A stretch of 64,000 nucleotides of DNA from CAYMJV01 sp964390545 (GTDB lineage Bacteria; Desulfobacterota; BSN033; UBA1163), in NCBI GenBank assembly GCA_964390545.1, contig CAYMJV010000003.1, positions 1-64,000 of the forward strand. Direction: 5' to 3'. Position 1 is the first letter of the stretch. Every line of letters begins with the position of its first letter. The notes below the pieces were generated by a model, which did no database searches, was not told the origin of the DNA, and saw only the letters and a program-made list of their open reading frames with translations. This document shows, piece after piece, positions 24,321 to 33,289 of this stretch. Both the position numbers and the translations under genes were made by a program.

Positions 24321-25508
24321 ATGAATCAGGGGATCCTTAAGGGATTGAGAATATTAGATTTTACATGGGTTTTGGCGGGCCCCTATGCCACAAGAATCCT
24401 TGCTGACTTTGGAGCGGAGGTGATTAAGATTCAGTCGAATAAAACAGCTGGGGGTACTGAGTCTAATCTAACGGGATATTTCAGTCATTGGAATCGAAAT
24501 AAGCGAAGCATTGCCCTGGATATGAGTCATCCCGAGGCAAAAGAGATTGTCTTAAGATTGGCAAGAATAAGTGATGTGGTCATTGAGAATTTTTCTACTC
24601 GAGTGATGTCGAATTGGGGACTGGATTACGAGAGGCTGAAGGAAGTGAGACCCGATATCATTATGGTAAGCATGTCAGCCATGGGACAAACGGGTCCCTG
24701 GAAAGATTTTGTGGCTTTTGGACCAGCGCTTCAGGCACTTTCAGGACTGACCTATCTTACTTCTTTTGCTGAAGAATCTCCTCTAGGGTTGGGCTATGCT
24801 TATGCAGACCCAGTGGCAGGTCTTCATGCTGCATTAGCTATTTTGGCAGCCTTGGAATTCCGAGATCGAACAGGAAAAGGGCAATACATCGATTTATCGC
24901 AATACGAAGCAATGTGCACATTGCTGGGCCCCGCTCTCTTGAATGCATCGGCAAATTATAAAGAGTTTTCTCCTCAGGGTAATCATTCAGATAGTGTCCC
25001 AGCCGCTCCCTACGGATGTTACCAATGCTCCGGCGTAGATCGGTGGTGTGTGATTGGTGTGTTCAATGAGATAGAATGGGAAACCCTCTGCAATATCTTA
25101 GGTTGGCCTGATTGGACGAGGGAGGAAAGGTTCTCTGATCTGCCAAAACGAAAGGAGAATAAGGAAGATTTGGATAGGTTCCTTGAACAATGGACGCTGC
25201 AACACAGTCCAGAAGAAGTGGTAAATCTTCTCCAACAAGGGGGCGTTGCAGCAGGAATCGTTCAGAACGCTGAAGACCTTGCAAATGATCCTCACCTTAT
25301 TGCAAGAGATTTTTTTATTCCATTAGAGCATCCAGTTCTTGGGAAAACCGTTGCAGATGCCTCCCCTATAAAATTCAAAAAGAATTCAAGGGACAAATGG
25401 AGAGCTGCTCCTTTGTTGGGCGAAGGCAATCGATATGTCTATACGGAATTATTAGGTTTCACAGAAGGTGAGCTGTCCTCTTATATTGAGAAGGGAATTA
25501 TTACTTAG
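24321..25508 (+). CDS. Family III CoA-transferase (CaiB/BaiF), copy 4, catalytic Asp absent
   Basis: 395 residues. The overall family pattern is intact (TWVLAGPYATRILADFGAEVIKIQ, HWNRNKRSIALDM, GKGQYIDLSQYEAM). However, the position of the catalytic aspartate is occupied by glycine (G134 in VAFGPALQALSGL, where active members read xxDxxxQAxSG). It is therefore unlikely to form the aspartyl-CoA intermediate itself and probably serves as the partner of the gene at 23094. AAGGA precedes the ATG. The stop overlaps the first bases of an opposite-strand gene remnant. Confidence 0.88.
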   Translation: MNQGILKGLRILDFTWVLAGPYATRILADFGAEVIKIQSNKTAGGTESNLTGYFSHWNRNKRSIALDMSHPEAKEIVLRLARISDVVIENFSTRVMSNWGLDYERLKEVRPDIIMVSMSAMGQTGPWKDFVAFGPALQALSGLTYLTSFAEESPLGLGYAYADPVAGLHAALAILAALEFRDRTGKGQYIDLSQYEAMCTLLGPALLNASANYKEFSPQGNHSDSVPAAPYGCYQCSGVDRWCVIGVFNEIEWETLCNILGWPDWTREERFSDLPKRKENKEDLDRFLEQWTLQHSPEEVVNLLQQGGVAAGIVQNAEDLANDPHLIARDFFIPLEHPVLGKTVADASPIKFKKNSRDKWRAAPLLGEGNRYVYTELLGFTEGELSSYIEKGIIT

Positions 25509-25571
25509 CTCATTTGATCCCATACCACTTCTCCATCAAGGATCGTCATTTCCACCCCGATATCCTTTGAA
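25505..25571 (-). pseudogene. Amidohydrolase 3' remnant
   Basis: On the minus strand about 21 codons encode KDIGVEMTILDGEVVWDQMS followed by TAA. This closely matches the end of the amidohydrolase at 62916 (KDIGVEMTILNGEIAWDKMC), and 23 bases (AGGATCGTCATTTCCACC plus CCGAT) are identical between the two places. Homology stops at about 25571, where a truncated ATP-grasp gene begins on the other strand. This is the leftover of a second amidohydrolase copy removed by deletion or recombination. Its stop overlaps the end of the CoA-transferase gene. Confidence 0.8.
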
Positions 25572-26069
25572 ATCCTCCATAAATCGGATGTCTCCGGTGT
25601 AAGAATAGGCATTAGAAACTCAAAGGAGTTGAGATCTCTTTATGAAGAGATGATATCCAAGGTCTTTCATCGAGTCCCCGATGCTACGATCAAAGGAGTA
25701 ATGATTCAAAGAATGGTAATAGAGGGGAGAGAATTGATCCTGGGAGCCAAAAGAGACCCCCAGGTTGGACCCGTGATCATTTTTGGATGGGCTGGGGTTT
25801 ACACGGAATTATTGAAAGATTTCTCCTGCGGGATTCCTTCCATAACGCTTCGGGAGGCTGAAGAAATGATTTCATGCACGCAGGTATCAAAACTCTTGGA
25901 AGGCTTTAGAGGCGAACTTCCCTCGGATCGAGTTTTCATAAAGGAGTGCATCCTCCGACTCTCCCAACTTATCTCCGAATTTCCAGAGATTACGGAGATA
26001 GACATAAATCCATTGAAAGTCTTCCCTAAAGGCGGTGTCGCTATAGATGTCAGAGCTGTGGTTCAATAA
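25563..26069 (+). pseudogene. ADP-forming acyl-CoA synthetase, ATP-grasp part, 5'-truncated
   Basis: About 168 codons remain. They start with SFEILHKSDVSGVRIGIRNS, which matches the HKSDVGGV region of acetyl-CoA synthetase (ADP-forming) beta subunits and Pat-like proteins, and continue through KGVMIQRMV, the GAKRDPQVGPVIIFGWAGVYTELLKD block, KLLEGFRGELP and a normal C-terminus (EIDINPLKVFPKGGVAIDVRAVV). The CoA-binding domains and the first part of the ATP-grasp are missing, and an amidohydrolase tail on the opposite strand sits where they should be. A TTG at 25629 could start a short product, but the domain would be incomplete. Best called a pseudogene. Confidence 0.8.
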
Positions 26070-26391
26070 ATTCATTATCTTTTCAATCAACCAAAGAAAA
26101 TCAATTTGGCAAATCTGGTGTCCCAAAAGTTTCGGGAGAACCTCAGTCTTAGTGGCCTATAGACATTAAACCATCCCCAATAGCCAAAGCTCTTCCACTT
26201 TGAACTCCGTAAATGTTAGATGTACAAGCATTGAGAAAATATGGGAAATCGCCGTTTCAAATTTCCCGTGTTAAACCCCTCAGTCCTCTCAAGCAGGTTA
26301 AGCTCCACTAGATCACTTACTGGTCTCATCGGCCACGATTCAGCGGTCAAAATGGGAAACACCTAAAAAATGACACACCGAAAAAAACCGC
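26070..26391. other. Non-coding stretch without recognisable gene
   Basis: About 320 bases between the truncated ATP-grasp gene and the TetR promoter. No open frame with family resemblance, RNA gene or strong hairpin was seen on either strand. It may be decayed remains of the deleted gene region, because it directly follows a rearrangement scar. Confidence 0.5.
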
Positions 26392-26469
26392 TTGACAAAA
26401 AATATAATTTAATATATGAACAAGTCTAAATAAATAAATGTCATTTATAATCTGAATTTCATTCATAAT
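26392..26469 (+). promoter_or_regulatory. Promoter and operator region of the second TetR gene
   Basis: TTGACA at 26392-26397 is followed after 17 bases by TATGAA (26415-26420) in a very AT-rich stretch. The perfect palindrome ATAAATG-T-CATTTAT occupies 26434-26448, just downstream of the expected transcription start. The words TCATTTATAAT (26441) and TCATTCATAAT (26459) form an 18-base-spaced direct repeat that ends at the start codon. Dyads of the form ATGAATGAxATTCAT are usual for TetR-type regulators of fatty-acid genes, so autoregulation is likely. No ribosome binding site is seen. Confidence 0.6.
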
Positions 26470-27105
26470 ATGGGTATACGGGAAAGGAAAGATCGAGAAA
26501 AAGATTTGAGGCGGCAACAGATACAAGAGGCTGCCAAAGAGCTATTTTTATTAAAAGGTTTGAATTCAACCACCATGGAAGATATTGCAAAAAAAGCGGA
26601 ATTAAGCCCTGCCACTATCTATTTATATTTCAAAAACAAGGATGAACTTTATGTTTCACTCAATTTAAGTTCCATCCAATACTTCACGAATAACATCAAG
26701 AAAATTCATGATGATAGTAAACTATCAGTGGAGGAAAAAATACTCAAGATTAAAGACGCAATGTACAACATGTATAAGCACGACCCGCTCATGTTGCGTA
26801 ACATTATGCATATCCAAATGGAAGATACCTTATTGAACATTTCCAGAGACTTGGTCGACAAGATTAACAATCTTGCGGCAGAAGTCATGGAGATGATCGC
26901 CCATATTTACGAGGAGGGGGTCCGTCAAGGGAAATTGAAGAGCGGCCGTAGTATGGCTCTTGCAGATATTATGTGGGGAATTTTTACGGGCCTAGTCATG
27001 TGGGAAGAATCAAAGAGAAGATTCAATCCTAAAAAAGATTTTCTTAAACCCACCTTGGATAAAGCCTTTGATATTTTCTTGAAAGGAATTAGAAAAGGTC
27101 GGTAA
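26470..27105 (+). CDS. TetR/AcrR-family transcriptional regulator
   Basis: 211 residues. HTH at about residues 32-55 (NSTTMEDIAKKAELSPATIYLYF) followed by KNKDELYVSL. The C-terminal part is helical, with the MALADIMWGIFTGLVMW helix near residue 160 that usually lines the dimer interface. It stands at the head of the long cluster of CoA-transferase, acyl-CoA dehydrogenase, AtuA, carboxylase and glycyl radical enzyme genes, the same relative place as AtuR and LiuR-type regulators in terpene and leucine gene clusters. It likely represses this cluster until an acyl-CoA binds (inference). Confidence 0.9.
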   Translation: MGIRERKDREKDLRRQQIQEAAKELFLLKGLNSTTMEDIAKKAELSPATIYLYFKNKDELYVSLNLSSIQYFTNNIKKIHDDSKLSVEEKILKIKDAMYNMYKHDPLMLRNIMHIQMEDTLLNISRDLVDKINNLAAEVMEMIAHIYEEGVRQGKLKSGRSMALADIMWGIFTGLVMWEESKRRFNPKKDFLKPTLDKAFDIFLKGIRKGR

Positions 27106-27183
27106 TTCACCTCTACGAGGTTCGTTCCAGCAGCGTTCATGAGGTGACAATCTACTGAAATCTGGATTGAAGAGACCATTACC

Positions 27184-28293
27184 TTGATATCACTCGACAG
27201 GACATCGGTGTTGGATTGCACAACCCTTTTGCCCGGTCCTTACTGCACCATGATGCTGGGTGAATTGGGGGCGGAAGTGATAAAAGTCGAAAAGCCTGGG
27301 AAGGGGGATCTTCTGCGAGGTATATGGCCAGAGTGCTTTCGCTACTTAAACGGTCACAAGAAGCTCATCACCCTGGACTTAAAGCAAGAGGAAGGCCGAA
27401 ATACCCTTTTGGGATTAGCCTCCAAGATCCATGTCTTTGTTGAAGGATTCAGGCCCGGCATTGCCGCTGATTTGGGGATTGATTTTGATACCTTCAAGAA
27501 AGTTAATCCATCGATAATCTATTGCTCAATTTCAGGATACGGCCAAGACGGACCGTACGCCCGTCTTCCCGGGCATGATATCAACTATCAAGGGCTCAGT
27601 GGGCTCCTTAGCATCTCCGGCGATCCTGAATCTGGCCCAGAATTCCATTGTGGATTTGCAGTAGCTGATTTGAGCGGTTCCATGTTCGCTTTAGTTTCAA
27701 TCCTGGCGGCACTTCTGAGACCCGATAGCCATTCCACAGCAATCCATCTAGATATCTCTATTGCAGAGAGTTTAGGGATGTGGATGATTCCGGGATTCCT
27801 GGAATTCGTTGGTCTAGGTCGACCGCCGAAGGCTGAATTCAGGGGGCGAGGCCCTTACGGAATTTTTGAAACGCGGGATAAGAAATACCTCACTCTGGGT
27901 GTCGTCGAGGATCATTTTTGGTTCAATCTATGCAAGGCTCTCGGATTAAATGATCTTGCTTCAGACAAGGGGTTCAATAGCTGGCAGTCGAGGAACACGA
28001 ACAGGGGGCGAATCGTCCCTAGACTTAGGGACGCGTTTAAAGAGGATGACTTGGAATCTTGGATTAAGAAGCTGAGAGAAATGAATGTACCCGTTGCGCC
28101 AGTGTTGGATTTTAACAATTGGATGGACGATCCCCAATTTGTCCATCGGGGTTTCATACCTAAAACTGAAAAGGGGACAGTCGATCTGGGAAACCTGAGA
28201 CGTTTTCTGATAACCTCGCTCTCAAGACGGCAAGACGATAAGGAACAGCCTCTAACCTTAGGAAGGGATAACGGGACTGTACTTCAAAAGTAG
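27184..28293 (+). CDS. Family III CoA-transferase (CaiB/BaiF), copy 5
   Basis: 369 residues, somewhat short for the family (usually 390-430). TTG is the best available start, with only weak GAAGAG upstream. Catalytic Asp D132 is present in PGHDINYQGLSGLLS. The pattern near the family's second substrate loop (FHCGFAVADLSGSMFALVSILAALLR) is closer to alpha-methylacyl-CoA racemases than in the other four copies, so a racemase role on a 2-methyl-branched acyl-CoA should be kept in mind. An acyl-CoA dehydrogenase follows 88 bases later. Confidence 0.86.
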   Translation: MISLDRTSVLDCTTLLPGPYCTMMLGELGAEVIKVEKPGKGDLLRGIWPECFRYLNGHKKLITLDLKQEEGRNTLLGLASKIHVFVEGFRPGIAADLGIDFDTFKKVNPSIIYCSISGYGQDGPYARLPGHDINYQGLSGLLSISGDPESGPEFHCGFAVADLSGSMFALVSILAALLRPDSHSTAIHLDISIAESLGMWMIPGFLEFVGLGRPPKAEFRGRGPYGIFETRDKKYLTLGVVEDHFWFNLCKALGLNDLASDKGFNSWQSRNTNRGRIVPRLRDAFKEDDLESWIKKLREMNVPVAPVLDFNNWMDDPQFVHRGFIPKTEKGTVDLGNLRRFLITSLSRRQDDKEQPLTLGRDNGTVLQK

Positions 28294-28381
28294 GCGTAGA
28301 TAATATCGCCATACTTAAGGAGAAGGGTGTTATAGCGTTTTTTAAACGTCTTAGGAAGACATCATACGGTGAGTAAAAGCT

Positions 28382-29530
28382 ATGGATTTTCAGCTTAATG
28401 AAGAGCAGAGGATTCTGCAAAAGGAAATCAAGAGGTTCTTAGAGAAGGAGATTGCTCCTCTGGTTAATGAATATGAATATGAACGAAAACCTCTAACCAA
28501 AGAAATCATTAAGAAATTGGAACCGTTTGGATTCACTCGGGCGATTGTACCAGAAGAAAGGGGAGGGCTTGGAGATCTTGTCAGTTATTTTATTATGATC
28601 GAGGAACTCAGCAGGGTCTGGGGCTCTCTGCGGACGCTCATTAGTGTCAGTTCCCTTGCTGCATATACAATAGCGATGAGAGGGACAAAAGAACAGAGAG
28701 AGAAGTTTTTGCCAGGTCTGTTCTCGTTGGACATCCTGGCCTGTTTTGCTCTGACAGAGCCCAATGTGGGATCTGATGCAGGTGCTGTTGAGACAACAGC
28801 CGAAAGAAAGGGTGATCACTATCTCATCAATGGTTCGAAGACGATGATTACCGGTGGTAGTATGGCTGATGTAGTATGCTTGTACGCCACGGTGGATCGA
28901 TCGAAGAAAGAAAAGGGCATCACTGCGTTTCTGGTCAAAAAAGGCGAGTCGGAGTTTGAAGCATCGAATATCAAAAAGATGGGGATGCATTCGTCCGTGT
29001 TGTCGGAACTCTCCTTCGACGACTCCCGCGTGCCGATTGAAAATCGACTAGGAGAAGAAGGTGAAGGTCTAAGAATTGCTCTTATTGGACTGAACATCGG
29101 CCGTGTTGCTGTATCGTTTGGCGCTGTCGGCATAGCGCAGGCTGCCTTGGATGCTGCGATCCGTTATGCCAAAAAACGAGTTCAATTTGGCAAACCGATC
29201 GGTGGCTTCCAGCTTGTTCAAGAGATGATTGTGGATATGGCATTGAAAGTGGATGCGGCGCGGTTATTGAGTTTAAGGGCCGCTGAATTACTGAACAGAG
29301 GTGCCGAATGCAGACGTGAAGCTTCATTCGCCAAGTTGTTTTCCACGGAAATGGTGATGGATGTCGCCAACAAGGCCATTCAGGTACACGGGGGGTACGG
29401 ATATACAGAAGAGTACCCTGTTGAGAGGTATTATCGTGACGGACGCCACTTGACCCTGGCAGAGGGCACCAGTGAAATACAGAAACTTATTATTGGCCGA
29501 GATATCTTAGGAATCTCTGCGATTACTTAG
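28382..29530 (+). CDS. Acyl-CoA dehydrogenase
   Basis: 382 residues, standard length. It introduces a 2,3-double bond in acyl-CoA with FAD, passing electrons to ETF. Motifs are CFALTEPNVGSDAGAVETTA near residue 120, the second signature QVHGGYGYTEEYPVERYYRD near residue 336, and the catalytic base E361 in AEGTSEIQ. This glutamate position is that of short-, medium- and branched-chain dehydrogenases rather than the isovaleryl/long-chain position. No ETF genes are in the window. It lies between the CoA-transferase and the AtuA gene, consistent with making the enoyl-CoA substrate for the downstream carboxylase. Confidence 0.93.
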   Translation: MDFQLNEEQRILQKEIKRFLEKEIAPLVNEYEYERKPLTKEIIKKLEPFGFTRAIVPEERGGLGDLVSYFIMIEELSRVWGSLRTLISVSSLAAYTIAMRGTKEQREKFLPGLFSLDILACFALTEPNVGSDAGAVETTAERKGDHYLINGSKTMITGGSMADVVCLYATVDRSKKEKGITAFLVKKGESEFEASNIKKMGMHSSVLSELSFDDSRVPIENRLGEEGEGLRIALIGLNIGRVAVSFGAVGIAQAALDAAIRYAKKRVQFGKPIGGFQLVQEMIVDMALKVDAARLLSLRAAELLNRGAECRREASFAKLFSTEMVMDVANKAIQVHGGYGYTEEYPVERYYRDGRHLTLAEGTSEIQKLIIGRDILGISAIT

Positions 29531-29780
29531 TGGACCAACCCAGCGTTTCTGTAGAAAAATCATGGCGTTGGTATTCCGACACTTCTCATATCCATGAGAG
29601 TTCAGGATGTTTAGGGTTTTGTTTAAAGGAAAAGCGCCGCAGATAATTTGAATTCGTAAGATAGGACCAGCAGGAGCGATCCGGGCTCAAAAGACTGTGT
29701 ATGATCGTGATGGCGCGCCGGACTAAAGATGCTCGAGAACCATAATTCTTAAGTTAGTTTAGAGCAAAAAGGAGGAATAA

Positions 29781-31160
29781 ATGAGGAAGATCAGTCTCGG
29801 TTCAGGATCAGGATATTGGGGTGAACCTCTTGATCTCACGAAAGAATTAGCAGAAAGGGCGGATCTCGACTATATAGGGTTGGAACTCTTGGCCGAATTA
29901 AGTATGTCAATCCTGCAGGGTTGGAAGGCAAAAGATCCTTCTAAGGGATATGTTCCAGATTTGCTTGAACAGTTGAGATTGATCCTGCCACATACCTCCA
30001 AGAAGGGTACGAAAATCATTACAAATGGAGGTGGGACCAATCCCAAACAGGCTGCTGAAGAGATTGCCAAACTGATCAAAGAGCTGCGTCTTCCTCCGAT
30101 GAAGATAGGAATTATAGAGGGAGAGGACTTCTATCATCAGATAGACAATATGCTATCAAAAGGGATTGAATTAGTGAATTTGGACACCGGGGAGAGGGAC
30201 ATTAGAGTGATTAGAGATAAGATTGTGGCGGCTCACGCTTATGTAGGCTCAGAGCTGATTATAGAGGCATTGAAGCAAGGTGCAGATATGGTCATTTCGG
30301 GAAGGGTTTCAGATAACGCTCTATATGTTGGACCTATCATGTACGAATTTGGGTTGAGTTTCGAAGATCCTGACTGGGAGAAGATTGGGGCAGCAATAAC
30401 GATCGGTCACATTATCGAATGCGGCGAGGCTGTAACCGGGGGTTTGTCCAATTTCTGGAAGGATAATAAGGAGCCTTGGAATATGGGGATGCCCATCGCT
30501 GAAGTGAGTGAAACTCTCGAAGAAGCGATCATTACAAAAACCCCCAAATCGGGTGGTCAGATGACCGTCAATACGGTTAAAGAGCATCTGGTCTATGAGA
30601 CCCACGACCCCAAGAATTACCTTATGCCAGACGGCGTGGCAGATCTTACAACACTAAAGCTGGAACAAGTTGGAGAAGACAGAGTCAGAGTGACCAACAT
30701 GAAGGGGGGTAAGAAAAGGCCTGATACCTTGAAGTGTCAGATAGGTTATGAAGAGAGCTGGATGGCGACGTCGGAGGTCATACTTGCGTGGCCTGAAGCT
30801 ATCACAAAGGCCAAGTTTTATGAGCAGATTGTGAGAGAAAGATTTAAGAAATATCGGATCGAGCCATTAGAAATAAGGTTTGACTGGATAGGGATAAATG
30901 GGGCGCATGGAGCGGTTGCACCAATCCCAGAGGACGAGGATTCCGTTAATGAGATTCTTGTTCGGTGTGCTGCCAAATTTAAAGATAAGGCAGAGGCTAA
31001 CCAAGCGAGAAGGTTCTGTATGATGGGATCGTTAGTCCTTGCACCCATAGGCCTAACTCATGGGATGCCTAGTCCCTCGCGGAGGGTCATTGGTCTATGG
31101 CCCACCCTCATTCCTAGGGAAGAGATTAAACTCAGTTTGACGATGAGGGAGGTGAAATAA
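29781..31160 (+). CDS. AtuA-like protein (DUF1446), main domain
   Basis: 459 residues. The N-terminal domain is recognisable from GSGSGYWGEPLDLTKELAERADLDYIGLELLAE at residues 8-40, IITNGGGTNP near residue 77, and GADMVISGRVSDNALYVGPI near residue 170. AtuA was named from the acyclic terpene utilisation cluster of Pseudomonas and its biochemical role is not settled. The small C-terminal domain of the classical protein is encoded separately at 31162, so here AtuA is split in two genes. AAGGAGG lies before the ATG. Biotin carboxylase genes downstream and an acyl-CoA dehydrogenase upstream repeat the Atu/Liu gene neighbourhood. Confidence 0.86.
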   Translation: MRKISLGSGSGYWGEPLDLTKELAERADLDYIGLELLAELSMSILQGWKAKDPSKGYVPDLLEQLRLILPHTSKKGTKIITNGGGTNPKQAAEEIAKLIKELRLPPMKIGIIEGEDFYHQIDNMLSKGIELVNLDTGERDIRVIRDKIVAAHAYVGSELIIEALKQGADMVISGRVSDNALYVGPIMYEFGLSFEDPDWEKIGAAITIGHIIECGEAVTGGLSNFWKDNKEPWNMGMPIAEVSETLEEAIITKTPKSGGQMTVNTVKEHLVYETHDPKNYLMPDGVADLTTLKLEQVGEDRVRVTNMKGGKKRPDTLKCQIGYEESWMATSEVILAWPEAITKAKFYEQIVRERFKKYRIEPLEIRFDWIGINGAHGAVAPIPEDEDSVNEILVRCAAKFKDKAEANQARRFCMMGSLVLAPIGLTHGMPSPSRRVIGLWPTLIPREEIKLSLTMREVK

Positions 31161-31161
31161 A

Positions 31162-31482
31162 ATGAAGAGAAAGGTGCAATTGAGAAATCTTGCTTGGGCA
31201 AGATCCGGAGATAAGGGCGACATATCAGATTTGGGCATCATGCCCTTCAACGAGAGGAACTACGAGATACTCAAAAGAGAGGTTACCCCTGAGAAAGTGA
31301 AAGCCTTTTTTAAGGAGGATGTTAAAGGCGCCGTAGAAGTTTACTGGATGGATAATCTTCCTGCCATTAAGGTGGTCATGCATAATGCTTTAGGAGGCGG
31401 AGCCACCAAGACCCTCAGGTGGGATGAGACAGGAAAAGCAATGGCAACTGCGATTTTGAGAATGGAAGTAGAGGTGGATTAG
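31162..31482 (+). CDS. AtuA C-terminal-domain-like small protein
   Basis: 106 residues. The start LRNLAWARSGDKGDISDLGIMPFN is the hallmark of the separate small domain that follows DUF1446 in AtuA proteins. GGGATKTLRWDETGKAMA near the end is equally typical. Its ATG follows the stop of the main domain by one base, and the ribosome binding site GGAGGTG lies inside the end of that gene, so the two are translationally coupled and probably form one complex. The function is unknown. Confidence 0.85.
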   Translation: MKRKVQLRNLAWARSGDKGDISDLGIMPFNERNYEILKREVTPEKVKAFFKEDVKGAVEVYWMDNLPAIKVVMHNALGGGATKTLRWDETGKAMATAILRMEVEVD

Positions 31483-31613
31483 CCTTTCTTGGTTTTAGAA
31501 AGGGTAATCCATTGAATTCCTAAAACTGCGAATTTCCACAACTGCGTTCCCAGTTGAGACAAAGTAGAGGGGATTCATGTTAGGCGGGTTGGAGCAGTTA
31601 GGGGCAACTGGTT

Positions 31614-33194
31614 ATGGGACAGTGGATGGATGGGTTCACGAAGCGATTAGATGCGATCAGAAAAGCAGGTATCGAAGGGGGAGGGAGAGATCGAGTTGAA
31701 ATCCAGCACAAATTAGGGAAGTTGACTGCGCAGGAGAGGATCCAGCGGTTATTTGATCGAGGGAGTTTTCAACCATTAGGCACACTGGTAGTGGAACAGC
31801 AGGAGATAGCAGTCGTCGATGCGGGCGAGGTCAAAAGGAAGGGGCGAAGCGGCAAGAAGAGCCCGAGTGACGGCGTCGTCATAGGCTTTGGCAAGGTGAA
31901 TGGGAAAAAGGTTGCTGCATACGCGACAGATTTTATCGTTATGTCGGGGAGCGTTGGGGATCAAGGATCCTGGATGATTTCCGACATGATTTCGATGGCC
32001 GGGAAAATGCGGATTCCATTAATTGCGATGTACGATTCTGCTGGTTTGAGAGGCACATTTACGAATGGCAGGCCGGGATACGATGGGATTGGCAGAATCT
32101 TGAAATACCATTCACTGTATTCTGGTGTGATTCCTCAGATAGGACTATTGCTCGGGCCTTGTGTGGGTCTGATGGCATATGCTCCTGTTCTTTGCCATTT
32201 TCTTATTATGAATGGAAAAAACGCTTTCCTGTGGCTTGGAGGAGAAAAAGAATCAGATGGAGCGGGCAGCGCCCAACAACATATGATGGAGTCGGGGCAA
32301 TGTGACTTTGTTGTAGATAGTGATGAAGCGGCAATAGATAAAGCAAAAGAGCTCCTACGATTCTTGCCACAGAACTGTTGGGAGAATCCACCTCGCCTCG
32401 AGACGAGTGATCCAATAGACAGGCAGGAAGAAGACCTTGTTGAGGTAATGCCAAACGATCCCAAGTTCACCTATGACATACATGAAATCATCAGCAGGAT
32501 CGTGGACGATGGCTATTATCTCGAGCTCAAAAAGGATTTCGCGACTCATTTCGTTATTGGTTTTTGCTCGTTCGGGGGGAAGGTGGCAGGGCTTGTTGCC
32601 AATAACCCTGATGAGCTGAGCGGAATATTTGAGCCTGATTGCTCCGATAAATATGATAGGTTTATGAATTTCTTGGATGCCTTCAACATACCGCTGATCA
32701 CCTTATCAGATACCACAGCTTTCGTGCCGGGTGATAGGTGGGAGAGAAAGGGTGTGATTAGACATGGGGCCAAGTTGCTTCATTCCTATGCAAGATTTAC
32801 GGCGCCCAAAATAACCATGCCTCTCAGACGCTTTTACGGGGGTGGACAGGTAGTGATGGGTGCGCACGGAATGGCCCCTGATCTTATTTATGGTTGGCCT
32901 ACTGCTGAGTTTGCACCTGCAGGGCCTGAAAATATTGTACAGACGATATTTCATAAGGAACTGAAGAAAGCCAAAGACGAAGGCAATTATCAGGAGGTTC
33001 ATGACAAACTTTTAGCTCAGTTGGTTCAGGAATGCAGTGTCATGACACGGGCAAGGAGTTGGACTGACGTATATACCGTTCAAGAAGTCATTGACCCAAG
33101 AGAGACCAGGCCGACACTGTGCAGGGCTTTAGAAGTGTTAGAGGGCAAGGAGGAGAAATTGCCTGATAATAAGAGATCGATTAAGCCGGCTTAG
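31614..33194 (+). CDS. Acyl-CoA carboxylase, carboxyltransferase subunit 1
   Basis: 526 residues, the usual length of propionyl-, methylcrotonyl- or geranyl-CoA carboxylase beta chains. The N-terminal half starts with the GKLTAQERIQRLFD signature near residue 33 and has YATDFIVMSGSVGDQGSWMISDMISMA near residue 101. The C-terminal half has PDELSGIFEPDCSDKYDRFMNFLDAFNIPLITLSDT near residue 330 and RRFYGGGQVVMGAHGMAPDLIYGWPTAEFAPAGPE near residue 402. It transfers CO2 from carboxybiotin to an acyl-CoA. A second, diverged beta-type subunit is the next gene. The ribosome binding site is weak. Confidence 0.92.
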   Translation: MGQWMDGFTKRLDAIRKAGIEGGGRDRVEIQHKLGKLTAQERIQRLFDRGSFQPLGTLVVEQQEIAVVDAGEVKRKGRSGKKSPSDGVVIGFGKVNGKKVAAYATDFIVMSGSVGDQGSWMISDMISMAGKMRIPLIAMYDSAGLRGTFTNGRPGYDGIGRILKYHSLYSGVIPQIGLLLGPCVGLMAYAPVLCHFLIMNGKNAFLWLGGEKESDGAGSAQQHMMESGQCDFVVDSDEAAIDKAKELLRFLPQNCWENPPRLETSDPIDRQEEDLVEVMPNDPKFTYDIHEIISRIVDDGYYLELKKDFATHFVIGFCSFGGKVAGLVANNPDELSGIFEPDCSDKYDRFMNFLDAFNIPLITLSDTTAFVPGDRWERKGVIRHGAKLLHSYARFTAPKITMPLRRFYGGGQVVMGAHGMAPDLIYGWPTAEFAPAGPENIVQTIFHKELKKAKDEGNYQEVHDKLLAQLVQECSVMTRARSWTDVYTVQEVIDPRETRPTLCRALEVLEGKEEKLPDNKRSIKPA

Positions 33195-33289
33195 ATGTGA
33201 GTTGTAAAAGGAGGTAGATCATTTTAGCAATTCCGATGTAGGTCAAAGTACTTAGTAACCCTATCGTTTCAAAACCCGAGAGGGCGCAG

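Noticed and set aside
33208..33240. Orphan AGGAGG site followed by a very short frame before the second carboxyltransferase
   Set aside because: No start codon at proper distance and a stop after a few codons; probably decayed or chance.
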